NCBI RefSeq assembly: GCF_019578655.1
Contig: NC_063261.1
Coordinates: 62,001-126,000 of the forward strand
Direction: 5' to 3'
Length of the DNA stretch: 64,000 nucleotides
Origin: Ricinus communis
Taxonomy: Eukaryota > Streptophyta > Magnoliopsida > Malpighiales > Euphorbiaceae
Position numbers and translations under genes: made by a program. Shown here in pieces: positions 12,250 through 26,990 of this stretch (position 1 is the first letter of the stretch; every line of letters begins with the position of its first letter). The notes beneath the pieces are model-generated. The model was given only the letters and a program-made list of their open reading frames with translations. It had not been told where the DNA came from and did no database searches.

Positions 12250-15200
12250 AATATTGACAAATATAACCCCTTTAAGTTATTATTTTCCTCATATTGAAGA
12301 TTATTCCTCGGGTTGTTTTCTCATATTGACAAATATACCCCTCTTACGGGGTTATTTTCTCATTTTGAAAAATATACCCCTCTTACGGGGTTATTTTCTA
12401 ATATTGACAAACATACCCCTCTTATGGGTTGTTTTCTCATATTGACAAATATAGCCTTCTTACTAGGTTGTTTTCTAATATCGACAAACATACTCCAGCC
12501 TTTCTAGATTGACAAAAAAACTTGGTTGTTTTCATATTGACAAATATACCACTCTTACGGGATTGTTTTCTCATATTGACAAATATACCCTCTTACGAAG
12601 TTATTTCCTAATATTACAAAATATACCACTTTTTTAGTGTTGTTTTCTCATTTTGAAAGATATATCCCTCTTAGGTTGTTTAATATTGATAACATAAACA
12701 GGGTTATTTTCAATATTGACAAATATAACCCTTCCATCGGTTTTCTCATATTGACCAAGCATACACCTCTTACGCGGTTGCTTTCTAATATTGACAAATA
12801 TACCCCTCTTACAGGTTATTTTCTCATAATGAAAGATATACCCCTCAAGGGGTTGTTTTCTCATATTGACAAATATACCCCTCTTACAGGGTTGTTTTCT
12901 CATTTTGAAAATATACCCCTCTTATTTTCTCATATTAAAAATAATACCCGCTTTGGGGTTGTTTTCTAATTTTGAAAGATATACCCTTCTTACGTGGTTG
13001 TTCTCTAATATTGACAAATATACCCCTCTTACGGAACGTTGTTTTCTCATATTGTCAAATATACCCCTCGTCGGGGTTGTTTTATTATATTGACAAATAT
13101 ACTTAGGTTGTTTCTCATAATGATATAACGGGTTGTTTTTACATAGACAAACATGACAAACAGGGTTGTTTTCATTAAAATATACCACTTTTGGGGTTGT
13201 TTACTCATCTTGAAAGATATATGCCTCTTACGGGGTTGTTTTCCGATATTGACAAATATACCCAACTCTTGTTGTATGCTCATATCAAAAGATATACCAC
13301 TTTTTCCGGGGTTGTTTACTCATTTTAAAAGATATATCCCTCTTAGTTTGTTTTTTTCTAATAATGACAAATATACCCCTCTTACGAGTTATTTTTTCAT
13401 ATGGACAAATATACCCCTCATACAGGGTTGTTTTCTCATTTTGATAAATATACCCCTCTCACGGGGTTGTTTCCAAATATTGACAAATATACCTCTCTTA
13501 TGGGGTTGGTTCCTCTTATTAAAAAATACACCACTTTTTTGTGTTGTTTTCTCATTTTGAAAGATATATCCCACTTACGGGATTGTTTTCTCATATTGAC
13601 AAATGTATTACTCTTACGGGGTTGTTTTCTAATATTGACAAATATAACCAACTTACGGGGATGTTTTCTAATATTGATAAATATATCCCTACTCTGACAA
13701 ACATACCCCTCTTACGGGTTGTTTTCTCATATTGTCAAATATACCATATTGACAAATATACCCCTCTTACGGGGTTGTTTTATCATAATGAAAGATATAC
13801 CCTTCTTACGGGGTTGTTTTCTCATATTGACAAACATACCCCTCTTAAAGGGTTGTTTTCTCATTAAAATATATCACTTTTTTGGGGTTGTTTACCATCT
13901 TGAAAGATATATGCCTCTTACGGGGTTGTTTTCTAATATTGACAAATATACCCCTCTTAGGGCTATTTTCTATTGACAAATATAACCCTTTACGGGTTTA
14001 GCGGGTTATTTTCTCATATTGAAAGATATACCCCTCTTACGGGGTTGTTTTCTCATATTGACAAATATACCCCTCTTACAGGGTTATTTTCTCATTTTGA
14101 AAATATACCCTCTTGGGTTGTTTTCTCATATTAAAAAATATACCACTTTTGGGTTTGTTTTCTCATTTTGAAAGATATATCCCTCTTACGGGGTTATTTT
14201 CTAATATTGACAAACATACCCCTCTTATGGGTTGTTTTCTCATATTGACAAATATACCCCTTTTTCGGTTTTTTCTCAGAGGTTTCTTTCTTGACAAATA
14301 TTCTTACTCTCATATTGTATGTTTTCTCATATTGACAAATATACCTCTTCACGGGTTGTTTCCTAATATTACAAAATATAACCTCTTTTTTTTATCATTT
14401 GAAAGATATATCCTTCTTACGGGGGTTGCTTTCTATTGACAACATATACCCCTCTTACGGTTGTTTTCTCATATTGGCGGGTTGTTTTAGGTTGTTTATA
14501 TTGACAAATATACCCCTCTACGGGGTTGTTTTCTCATAATGAAAGATATACCCTTCTTAGGGGTTGTTTTCTCATATTGACAAATATACCACTTTTGGGG
14601 TTGTTTACTCAACGGGGCTCATATAAAAATATACCACTAAAAATATACTTTTTGGGTTGTTTACTCATTTTAAAGATATATATCCCTCTTACGGGGTTGT
14701 TTTCTAATAATGTGATTATTTTTTCATATATATACCCCCCTCCTGGGTTGTTTCTTATTGATAAATATACCCCTCTCACGGGGTTGTTTTTAAATATTGA
14801 CAAGTATACCTCTTACGGGGTTGGTTCCTCTTATTAAAAATACACCACTTTTTGTGTTGTTTTCTCATTTTGAAAGGTATATGTATTACTAGGTTGTTTT
14901 CTAATATTCTCTCTATTGACAAATATATCCCTCTTTCAGGGGTGGTGGTTTTCTAATATTGACAAATATACCCTCTTACGGGTTGTTTTCTCATATTGTC
15001 TCATATTGACAAATATAAATATTGAAGATATACCCACGAGGTTGTTTTCTTTTGGGGTTGTTTTCTCATTAAAAATATATACCTTTTGGGGTTGATCTTG
15101 AAAGATAGATACCTAATATTGACAACATACCCCTCTTACCTGTGGCTATTTTCTATTGACAACATAACCCTCCACGGTTTTTTCTATTTTCTAATATTGT

Positions 15201-18200
15201 TTTCTCTTACCTCTTAAGCGGTTGTTTTCTAATATTGACAAATATACCCCTTTAACGAGTTACCCTTTAACGGGTTATTTTTCATATTGAAAGATATTGA
15301 CTGACAACATACCCCTCTTGAGTTGCTCTAATATTGACAAACATAATTCTCTTATGGGTTGTTTTCTCATATTGACAAATATAGCCTTCTTATCATTTTG
15401 ACCCTACCACCACTCGGGTTATTTTCTTATACCTCCGGGTTGTTTTCTCTCTTCATATTGACCTTAAGCCTTTTTCAGATTGACAAATGTAAATTCTTGA
15501 CAAACATACCCTCTTACTAGGTTGTTGTACTCTTCGGGTTTCAATATCATATTAATTGATAATATACTTACAGGTTGGGTTGTTTTATATTGACAAATAT
15601 TCTTACGGGGTTGTATATATCCCTCTTACTGGGGTTGTTTTCTATATTGATAAATATACCTCTTAAGGTTGTATTATTTTCTATTGACAAATATTGACAA
15701 ACATATAAGTCATATTGACAACATACCCCTCTTATGGTTACCTCATAATGATTGACAAAGATATACCCTCTTACAGTTTTCTCATATTGTTGTTGTTTTC
15801 TCATATTGACAACGGGTTGTTTTATACTACTATTAAATATAATTCCTCTTACCCCTTGAGTTTGTGTTTTTTTTTCTCATTGAAAAAATATACCACTGGG
15901 GTTGTTTACTCATCTTGAAAATATACCCCCTTACGGTTGTTTTCTAATAATTGACAAATTAAACTCACTTGTTTGGTTGTTTTCTCATTTTGAAAGATAT
16001 ATATCCCTCTTACGGGGTTGTTTTCTAATAATGACAAATATACCCCTCTTACGAGTTATTTTTCATATTGACAAATATACCCCTCATACGGGGTTGTTTT
16101 CTCATTTTGATAAATATACCCTCTTACGGGGTTGTTTTCAAATATTGACAAATATACCTCTCTTACGGGGTTGGTTCTCTTATTAAAAATACACCACTTT
16201 TGTGTTGTTTTCTCATTTTGAAGATATATCCCACTTACGGGATTGTTTTCTCATATTGACAAATGTATTACTCTTACGGGGTTGTTTTCTAATATTGACA
16301 AATATAACCAACTTGGGATGTTTTCTAATATTGATAAATATATCCCTCTTACGGGGTGGTTTTCTAATATTGACAAATATACCCTCTTACGGGTTGTTTT
16401 CTCATATTGTCAAATATACCCTCGTTGGGGTTGTTTTATAATATTGATATACCCCTCTTACGGGGTTGTTTTCTCATAATGAAGATATACCCTTCTTACG
16501 GGGTTGTTTTCTCATATTGACAAATATACCCCTCTTAAAGGGTTGTTTTCTCATTAAAAATATATCACTTTTTGGGGTTGTTTACTCATCTTGAAAGATA
16601 TATGCCTCTTACGGGGTTGTTTTCTAATATTGACAAATATACCCCTCTTACAGGGCTATTTTCTAATATTGACAAATATAACCCTCTTACGGGTTTTTTT
16701 TCTCATATTGACCAACCATACACCTCTTACGCGGTTGCTTTCTAATATTGACAAATATAACCCCTCTGCTTGGGGTTGTTTTCTCATATTGAAGATATAC
16801 CCCTCTTGCGGGGTTGTTTTCTCATATTGACAAATATACCCCTCTTACGGGGTTATTTTCTCATTTTGAAAAATATACCCCTCTTACGGCGTTGTTTTCT
16901 CATATTAAAAAATATACCACTTTTTGGGTTTGTTTTCTCATTTTGAAAGATATATCCCTCTTACGGGGTTGTTTTCTAATATTGACAAATATACCCCTCT
17001 TATGGGTTGTTTTCTCATATTGACAAATGTACCCCTCTTACGGGGTTGTTTTCTAATATCGACAAATAAACTCCTCTGACGGGTTTCTTTCTAGGATTGA
17101 CAAATGTACCCCTCTTACGGGGTTGTTTTCTCATATTGACAAATATACCACTCTTACGGGGTAGTTTTCTCAAATTGACAAATATACCCCTCTTACGGAG
17201 TTGTTTTCTAACATTACAAAATATACCACTTTTATGGTGTTGTTTTCTCATTTTGAAAGATATATCGCTCTTACGGGGTTGTTTTCTAATATTGACAAAT
17301 ATACCCCTCTTACGGGTTATTTTCTAATATTGACAAATATACCCCTCTTACGGGTTGTTTTCTCATATTGACAAATATACCCCTCTTACGGGTTGTTTTC
17401 TCATATTGACAAATATACCCCTCGTGCAGGTTGTTTTATTATATTGACAAATATACCCCTCTTACAGGTTGTTTTCTCATAATGAAGATATACCCTTCTT
17501 AGGGGTTGTTTTCTCATATTGACAAATATACCACTTTTGGTTGTTTACTCATCTTGAAGATATATGCCTCTTACGGGTTGTTTTCTCATATATAAAATAT
17601 ACCACTTTTTGGTTGTTTACTCATTTTAAAAGATATATATATCCCTCTTACGGGGTTGTTTTCTAATGACAAATATACCCCTCGAGTTATTTTTCATGGA
17701 CAAATATACCCCTCATGTGAGTTGTTTTCTCATTTTGATAAATATACCCCTCACGGGGTTGTTTTTAAATGACAAGTATACCTCTCTTACGGGGTTGGTT
17801 CTCTTATTAAAAATACACCACTTTTTGTGTTGTTTTCTCATTTTGAAGATATATCCCATACGGGTTGTTTCTCATATTGACAAATGTATTACTCTTACGG
17901 GGTTGTTTTCTAATATTGACAAATATAACCAACACGGGATGTTTTCTAATATTGACAAATATATCCCTCTTACGGGGTGGTTTTCTAATATTGACAAATA
18001 TACCCCTCTTACGGGTTGTTTTCTCATATTATCAAATATATACCCTAAATGCAGGGGTTGTTTTATAATATTGACAAATATACCCCTCTTACGAGTTGTT
18101 TTCTCATAATGAAGATATACCCTTCTTACGGGGTTGTTTTCTCATATTGACAAATATACCCCTCTTAAAGGGTTGTTTCTCATTAAAAATATATCACTTT

Positions 18201-21200
18201 TGGGGTTGTTTACTCATCTTGAAGATAGATGCCTCTTCGGGGTTGTTTCTAATATTGACAAATATACCCTCTTACAGGGCTATTTTCTAATATTGACAAA
18301 TATAACCCTCTTACGGGTTTTTCTCATATTGACCAAGCATACACCTCTTACGGTTGCTTTCTAATATTGACAAATATAACCCTTTAGCGAGTTATTTTCT
18401 CATATTGAAAGATATACCCCTCTTACGGGGTTGTTTTCTCATATTGACAAATATACCCCTCTTACGGGGTTATTTTCTCATTTTGAAAATATCGCCTCTT
18501 GAGGGTTATTTTCTAATATTGACAAACATACCCCTCTTATGGGTTGTTTTCTCATATTGACAAATATAGCCTTCTTACGGGGTTATTTTCTCATTTTGAA
18601 AAATATACCCCTCTTACGGGGTTATTTTCTAATATTGACAAACATACCCTCTTATGGGTTGTTTTCTCATATTGACAAATATAGCCTTCTTACTAGGTTG
18701 TTTCTAATATAAACAAACATACTCTCTACGGGTTTCTTTCTAGGATTGACAAATGTACCCCTCTTACGGGGTTGTTTTCTAATATTGACAAACATACCCC
18801 TCTTATGGGTTGTTTTCTCATATTGACAAATATAGCCTTCTTACTAGGTTGTTTCTAATGTGACAAATATACTCCTCTTACGGGTTTCTTTCTAGGATTG
18901 ATAAATGTACCCTCTTACGGGGTTGTTTTCTTATATTGACAAATATACCACTCTTCAGGGTTGTTTTCTCATATTGAAATATACCCCTCTTGAAGTTGTT
19001 TCTAATATTACAAAATATACCACTTTTTAGTGTTGTTTCTCATTTTGAAGATATATCCCTCTTGGGGTTGTTTTCTAATATTGATAAATATACCCCTCTT
19101 ACAATTTTCTAATATTGACAAATATAACCCTCTTACGGGTTTTTCTCATATTGACCAAGCATACACCTCTTCTGAGTTTGCTTTCTAATGACAAATATAC
19201 CCCTCTTCTGAGTTATTTTCTCATATTGAAATATACCCCTCTTGAGTTGTTTTTCTATTTGTTGACAAATATACTACTTCTCTTTTGGGGGTTGTTTTCT
19301 AATTTTGAAAGATATACTTTCTAATATTGACAAATATACCCTCTTGGTGGTTTTCTCATATTGACAAATATACCCTCTTACAGGGTTGTTTTCTCATATT
19401 CAAATATACCCTCTTCACGGTTGTTTTATACTGACAAATATACCCTCTTGGGGTTGTTTTCTCATAATGAAGATATACCCTTTGTTTCTCATATTGACAA
19501 ATATACCCCTCTTAAAGCGTTTTTCTCATTAAAAATATACCACTTTTTGAGGTTGTTTACTCATCTTGAAGATATATGCCTCTTACGGGGTTGTTTTCAT
19601 ATTGACAGTAAATATTACTTACCCCTTACGAGGTTGTATGCTCATATAAAAATATACCACTTTTTAGGGTTGTTTACTCATTTTAAAGATATATATCCCT
19701 CTTACGGGGTTGTTTTCTAATGACAAATATACCCCTCTTACAGGTTATTTTTCATATGGATAAATATACCCTCATACAGGGTTGTTTTCTAATTTCGTAA
19801 ATATTGATAAATATACCCTCTTACGGGGTTGTTTCCTCTGTTAAAAATATACCACTTTTTGTGTTGTTTTCTCATTTTGAAGATATATCCCTCTTCAAGG
19901 ATTGTTTTTCTCATTGAAACAAATTACTCTTACGGGTTTGTTTTCAAATATTGACAAATATAACCAGCGTCGGGGATGTTTTCTAATATTGACAAATATA
20001 TTGACAAATACCCTCTTACGAGTTGTTTTCTCATATTGTCAAATACCCCTCTTCACGTTGTTTTATATAAACCATTACTGAGTTGTTTTCTCATATTGAA
20101 GATATACCCCTCTTACGGGGTTGTTTTCTAATATTGACAAATATACCCCTCTTAAAGGGTTGTTTCTCATTAAAAATATATCACTTTTGAGGTTGTTTAC
20201 TCATCTTGAAGATATATGCCTTTTACGGGGTTGTTTTCTAATATTGACAAATATACCCCTCTTACAGGGCTATTTTCTAATATTGACAAATATAATACCT
20301 CTTCACGAGGTTTTTCTATATCTTACATTAGCTTGCCTTCCACCTCTTACAGGGTTGTTTTCAATATTGACAAATATAACCCCTCTACGAGGTTATTTTC
20401 TCATATTGAAAGATATACCCTCTTTCTTGTTGGTTTTGTTTGACAAATATTGCAGAGGTTTATTTTTCTCATTTTGAAAAATATACCCCTCTTCGTTGTT
20501 TTCTCATATTAAAAATATACCACTTTTGGGTTTGGTTTCTCATTTTGAAAGATATATCCCTTTACGGGGTTGTTTTCTAATATTGACAAATATACCCTCT
20601 TATGGTTTGTTTTCTCATATTGACAAATATAGCCTTCTTACTAGGTTGTTTTTCTAATATTAAACAAACATACTCCTCTTATGGTTTCTTTCTAGGATTG
20701 ACAAATGTACCCCCTCTTTACGTTGTTTTCCTTAATGACAGATATACCACTCTTCACGGGATTGTTTTCTCATATTGACAAATATACCCCTCTTACGAAG
20801 TTGTTTCCTAATATTACAAAATATACTCTTTTTTCTGTTTTTTCTCATTTTATGAAAGATATATCTCCCTCTTCAGGGGTTGTTTTCACTAATATTGATA
20901 TACCCTCTTCTGTTGACCATTGCAACCTCTACAGTTTTCTCATATGACAAATATACCACCTCCCGGTTGTTTTCTAATATTAACAAATATACCCCTCTTA
21001 CGGGTTATTTTCTCATATTGAAGATATACCCCTCGAGGTTGTTTTCTCATATTGACAAATATACCCCTCTTGGGGTTGTTTTCTCATTTGAAAATATACC
21101 CCTCTTACGGTGTTTTCTCTTATTAAAAAATACCCTTTGTTTTGGGGTTGTTTTCTAATTTTGAAGATATATACCCTTCTTACGGGGTTGTTCTCTAATA

Positions 21201-22600
21201 TTGACAAATATACCCCTCTTACGGGGTTGTTTTCTCATATTGACAAATATACCCACGGGGTTGTTTCTCATATTGACAAATATACCACTTTTTGGGTTGT
21301 TTACCCATTTAAAGATATATATCCCTCTTACAGGTTATTTTCGATAATGACAAATATACCCTCTTAGGGTTTTCTAATATTGTGAATATACTACTCTTTA
21401 CAGGTTGCTTTCTCATATTGACAAATATAGCCCTCTTAGGGTTGTTTTCTATTATAGAAATATACTCCTTTTATGGGTTTCTTTTCTAGGATTGACAAAT
21501 ATACCCTCTTCTGGGGTTGTTTCTCATATTGACAAATATACCCCTCTACGTGGTTGTTTTCAAATATTGACAAATATACCCCTCTTCAGGGTTCTTTTCT
21601 CATATTAAAAATACACCACTTTTTGGGTTGTTTCTCATTTTGAAGATATATCCTATTCAGGTTGTTTCTCATATTGACAAATCTATCCCTCTTCCGAGGT
21701 TATTTTTCTACTAAGGATAAATATAAACAATATCTGACAGTGTTTTCTAATATTGATAAATATACCCCTCTTCTGGGTTGTTTTCTCATATTGTCAAATA
21801 TACCCCTCTTAGAGGTTGTTTTTATATATTGATAAATACCCCTCTTCAGAGTTGTTTTCTAATATGAAAGATATACCCTTCTTACGGGGTTGTTTTCTCA
21901 TATTGACAAATATACCCTTCTTAAAGGGTTGTTTTCTCATTAAAAATAAACCACTAGGTTGTTTACTCATCTTGAAAGATATACTCTTACAGTTTGTTTT
22001 CTAATATTGACAAATATACCCCTCTTACAGGCTATTTTCTAATATTATTAAAATATATACCCTTCTGCAGGTTTTCTCATATTGACCAAGTATACACCTC
22101 TTACGCGGTTGTTTTCTAATATTGACAAATATACCCCTCTTACAGGGTTGTTTTCTCATATTGAAGATATACCCTTGTTACGGGGTTATTTTCTCATATT
22201 GACAAATATACCCCTCTTACAGGGTTGCTTTCTAATATTGATAAATATACCCTCTTACGAATATTTTCCTAATATTCGACAGAAAGCCAACTTCCCTCTC
22301 TTACGGGTTTTTCTCATATTGACTAAGCATACACCTCTTACGCAGGGTTGCTTTCACATATTAAAAAATATACCACTTTTTGGGTTTGTTTTCTCATTTT
22401 GAAAGATATATCCCTCTTACGGGGTTATTTTCTCATATTGACAAATATAGCCCTTTTACGAGGTTGTTTTCTAATATCGACAAATATACTCCTCCTACAT
22501 GTTTTTTTCTAGGATTGACAAATGCCACTCTTGGGGTTGTTTCCTAATGACAAAATATACCACCACTCTTACGGGTTGTTTTCTCATATTGACAAATATA
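12250..22600. other. Probable low-quality consensus within the satellite
   Basis: Over this stretch monomers lose single bases in homopolymers again and again: GGGG to GGG, CCCC to CCC, GAAAGATATA to GAAGATATA, AAAAA to AAAA. Partial monomers are also jumbled, worst at about 14.6-16.0 kb. The 39-bp period breaks down here, while the flanking array is clean. This error type is characteristic of unpolished long-read assembly. I infer it is technical, although real degeneration cannot be excluded. Confidence 0.65.
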
Positions 22601-25600
22601 CCTAATATTACAAAATATACCACTTTTTTGGGGTTGTTTTCTCATTTTGAAAGATATATCCCTCTTACGGGGTTGTTTTCTAATATTGACAAATATACCC
22701 CTCTTACGAGTCTATTTTCTGATATTGACAAATATACCCCTCTTACGGGGTTGTTTTCTAATACTGACAAATATACCCCTCTTACGGGTTATTTTCTTAT
22801 ATTGACAAATATACCCCTCTTACGGGGTTGTTTTCTAATATTGACAAATATACCCCTCTTACGGGGTTGTTTTCTCATATTAACAAATATACCCCTCTTA
22901 CGAGGTTGTTTTCTCATATTAAAAAAAATACCACTTTTTTTGGGTTGTTTACTCATTTTAAAAGATATATATCCCTCTTACGGGGTTATTTTCTAATAAT
23001 GACAAATATACCCCTCCTAAAGAGTTGTTTTCTCATATGGAGAAATATACCCCTCTTACAGGGTTGTTTTCTCATTTTGACAAATATACCCCTCTCACGG
23101 GGTTGTTTTCTAATATTGACAAATATACCCCTCTTACGGGGTTGTTTTCTCATATTAAAAAATACACCACTTTTTTTGTGTTGTTTTCTCATTTTGAAAG
23201 ATATATACCTCTTACGTGGTTGTTTTCTAATATTGACAAATATACCCCTCTTACAAGGCTATTTTCTAATATTGACAAATACAACCCTCTTACGGGTTTT
23301 TTTCTCATATTGACCAAGCATACACCTCTTACGCGGTTGCTTTCTAATATTGACAAATATACCCCTCTTATGGGGTGATTTTCTCTTATTAAAATTTACC
23401 CTCTTGAGGTTGTTTTCTCATATTGATAAATATACCCCTCTTACGAGGTTGTTTTCTCATTTTGAAAAATATACCCCTCTTACGGCGTTGTTTTCACATA
23501 TTAAAAAATATACCACTTTTTGGGTTTGTTTTCTCATTTTGAAAGATATATCCCTCTTACGGGGTTATTTTCTCATATTGACAAATATAGCTCTCTTACG
23601 AGGTTGTCTTCTAATATCGACAAATATACTCCTCCTACAGGTTTTTTTCTAGGATTGACAAATGTACCCCTCTTACGAGGTTGTTTTCTCATATTGACAA
23701 ATATACCCCTCTTACGGAGTTGTTTTCTTATATTGACAAATATACCCCACTTACGAGGTTGTATGCTCATATCAAAAAATATATCACTTTTTTTGAGTTG
23801 TTTACTCATTTTAAAAGATATATATCCCTCTTACAGGGTTATTTTCTAATAATGACAAATATACCCCTCTTACAGAGTTGTTTTCTCATATGGACAAATA
23901 TACCCCTCATACAGGGTTGTTTTCTCATTTTGACAAATATGCCCCTCTCACGGGGTTGTTTTCAAATATTTACAAATATACCCCTCTTACGGGGTTGTTT
24001 CCTTTTATTAAAAAATACACCACTTTTATGGGGTTGTTTACTCATCTTGAAAGATATATGCCTCTTACGTGGTTGTTTTCTAATATTGATAAATATACCC
24101 CTCTTACAAGGCTATTTTCTAATATTCACAAATACAACCCTCTTACGGGTTTTTTCCTCATATTGACCAAGCATACACCTCTTACGCGGTTGCCTTCTAA
24201 TATTGACAAATATACCCTTCTTATGGGGTTATTTTCTCTTATTGAAAGATTTACCCCTCTTGCGAGGTTGTTTTCTCATATTGATAAATATACCCCTCTT
24301 ACGGGGTTGTTTTCTCATTTTGAAAAATATACCTCTCTTACGGCGTTGTTTTCTCATATTAAAAAATATACCACTTTTTGGGTTTGTTTTCTCATCTTGT
24401 AAGATATATGCCTCTTACAGGGTTGTTTTCTAATATAGACAAATATACCGCTCTTACAGTGCTATTTTCTAATATTGACAAATATAACCCTCTTACGGGT
24501 TTTTTTCTCATATTGACCAAGTATACACCTCTTACGCGGTTGTTTTCTAATATTGACAAATATACCCCTCTTACGGGGTTGTTTTCTCATATTGAAAGAT
24601 ATACCCTTCTTACGGGGTTGTTTTCTCATATTGAAAGATATACCCTTCTTACGGGGTTGTTTTCTCATATTGACAAATATACCAATTTTTGGGGTTGTTT
24701 ACTCATCTTGAAGATATATGCCTCTTACAGGGGTTGTTTTCTAATATTAACAAATATACCCCTCTTACAGGGCTATTTTCTAATATTGACAAATATCCCT
24801 CTTACAGGTTTCTTTCTCATATTGACCAAGTATACACCTCTTACGGTTGTTTTATAATATTGACAAATATACCCCTCTTACAGGTTGTTTCTCATATTAA
24901 AACATATACCCTTCTTACTGGGGTTATTTTCTCATATTGACAAATATACCCCTCTTGAGGTTATTTTCTCATTAAAAATATACCACTTTTATGGTGTTGT
25001 TTACTCATCTTGAAGATATATGCCTATGACAGGGTTGCTTTCTAATATTGATAAATATACCCCTCTTACAAGGCTATTTTCTAATATTGACAAATACAAC
25101 CCTCTTACGGGTTTTTTTCTCATATTGACCAAGCATACACCTCTTACGCGGTTGCTTTCTAATATTGACAAATATACCCCTCTTACGAGTTATTTTGTCA
25201 TATTGAAAGATTACCCTCTTGTTGTTTTCTCATATTGATAAATATACCCTCTTGTGGTCGTTTTCTCATTTTGAAAATATACCCCTCTTACGGTTGTTTT
25301 CTCATATTAAAAAATATACAACTTTTTGGGTTTGTTTTCTCTTCTTGAAAGATATATGCCTCTTACGGGGTTGTTTTCTAATATTGACAAATATACCGCT
25401 CTTACAGGGCTATTTTCTAATATTGACAAATATAACCCTCTTACGGGTTTTTTTCTCATATTGACCAAGGATACACCTCTTACGCGGTTGTTTTCTAATA
25501 TTGACAAATATAATCCTCTTACGGGGTTGTTTTCTCATATTGAAAGATATACCCTTCTTACGGGGTTGTTTTCTCATATTGACAAATATACCCCTCTTAC

Positions 25601-26990
25601 AGGGTTGTTTTCTCATTAAAATATATACCACTTCTTTAGGGTTGTTTACTCATCTTGAAAGATATATGCCTCTTACGGGGTTGTTTTCTAATATTGATAA
25701 ATGTACCCCTCTTACATGGCTATTTTCTAATATTGACAAATATAACCCTCTTACGGGTTTTTTTTCTCATATTGACCAAACATACACCTCTTACGCGGTT
25801 GCTTTCAAAGATTGACAAATATACCCCTCTTACGGGGTTATTTTCTCATATTGAAAGTTATACCCCTCTTGCGGGGTTATTTTCTCATATTGACAAATAT
25901 ACCCCTGTTACGGGGTTGTTTTCTCATTTTGAAAAATATACCCCTCTTACGGCGTTGTTTTCTCATATTAAAAATATACCACTTTTTGGGTTTGTTTTCT
26001 CATTTTGAAAGATATATCCCTCTTACGGGGTTATTTTCTCATATTGACAAATATAGCGCTCTTACGAGGTTGTTTTCTAATATCGAAAAATATACTCCTC
26101 TTACAGGTTTCTTTCTAGGATTGACAAATGTACCCCTCTTACGAGGTTGTTTTCTCATATTGACAAATATACCACTCTTACGGGGTTGTTTTCTCATATT
26201 GACAAATATACCCCTCTTACGGAGTTGTTTTCTAATATTACAAAATATACCACTTTTTTTAGGTTGTTTTCTCATTTTGAAAGATATATCCCTCTTACAG
26301 GGTTGTTTTCTAATATTGACAAATATACCCCTCTTACGGGTCTATTTTCGGATATTGACAAATATACCCCTCTTACGGGGTTATTTTCTAATACTGACAA
26401 ATATACCCCTCTTACGAGTTGTTTTTTCATATTAACAAATACACCCCTCTTACGAGGTTGTTTTCTAATATTGACAAATATACCCCTCTTACGGAGTTGT
26501 TTTCTTATATTGACAAATATACGCCACTCACGAGGTTGTATGCTCATATCAAAAAATATATCACTTTTTTTGAGTTGTTTACTCATTTTAAAAGATATAT
26601 ATCCCTCTTACGGGGTTATTTTCTAATAATCACAAATATACCCCTCTTACAGAGTTGTTTTCTCATATGGACAAATATACCCCTCATACAGGGTTGTTTT
26701 CTCATTTTGACAAATATACCCCTATCACGGGTTTGTTTTCAAATATTTATAAATATACACCTCTTACGGGGTTGTTTCCTTTTATTAAAAAATACACCAC
26801 TTTTATGGGGTTGTTTACTCATCTTGAAAGATATATGCCTCTTACGTGGTTGTTTTCTAATATTGATAAATATACCCCTCTTACAAGGCTAATTTCTAAT
26901 ATTGACAAATACAACCCTCTTACGGGTTTTTTTCTCATATTGACCAAGCATACACCTCTTACGCGGTTGTTTTCTAATATTGACAAATAT
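22082..26990 (+). repeat. Segmental duplication in satellite, copy 1
   Basis: Marker monomers of this block recur in the same order at 29814-34740. Matched anchors are 22082/29814, 22499/30228, 24378/32113, 25326/33083 and 26655/34404, giving offsets of 7729-7757 bp. The match probably extends left to about 20 kb, but low-quality sequence there blurs the boundary. Confidence 0.75.
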
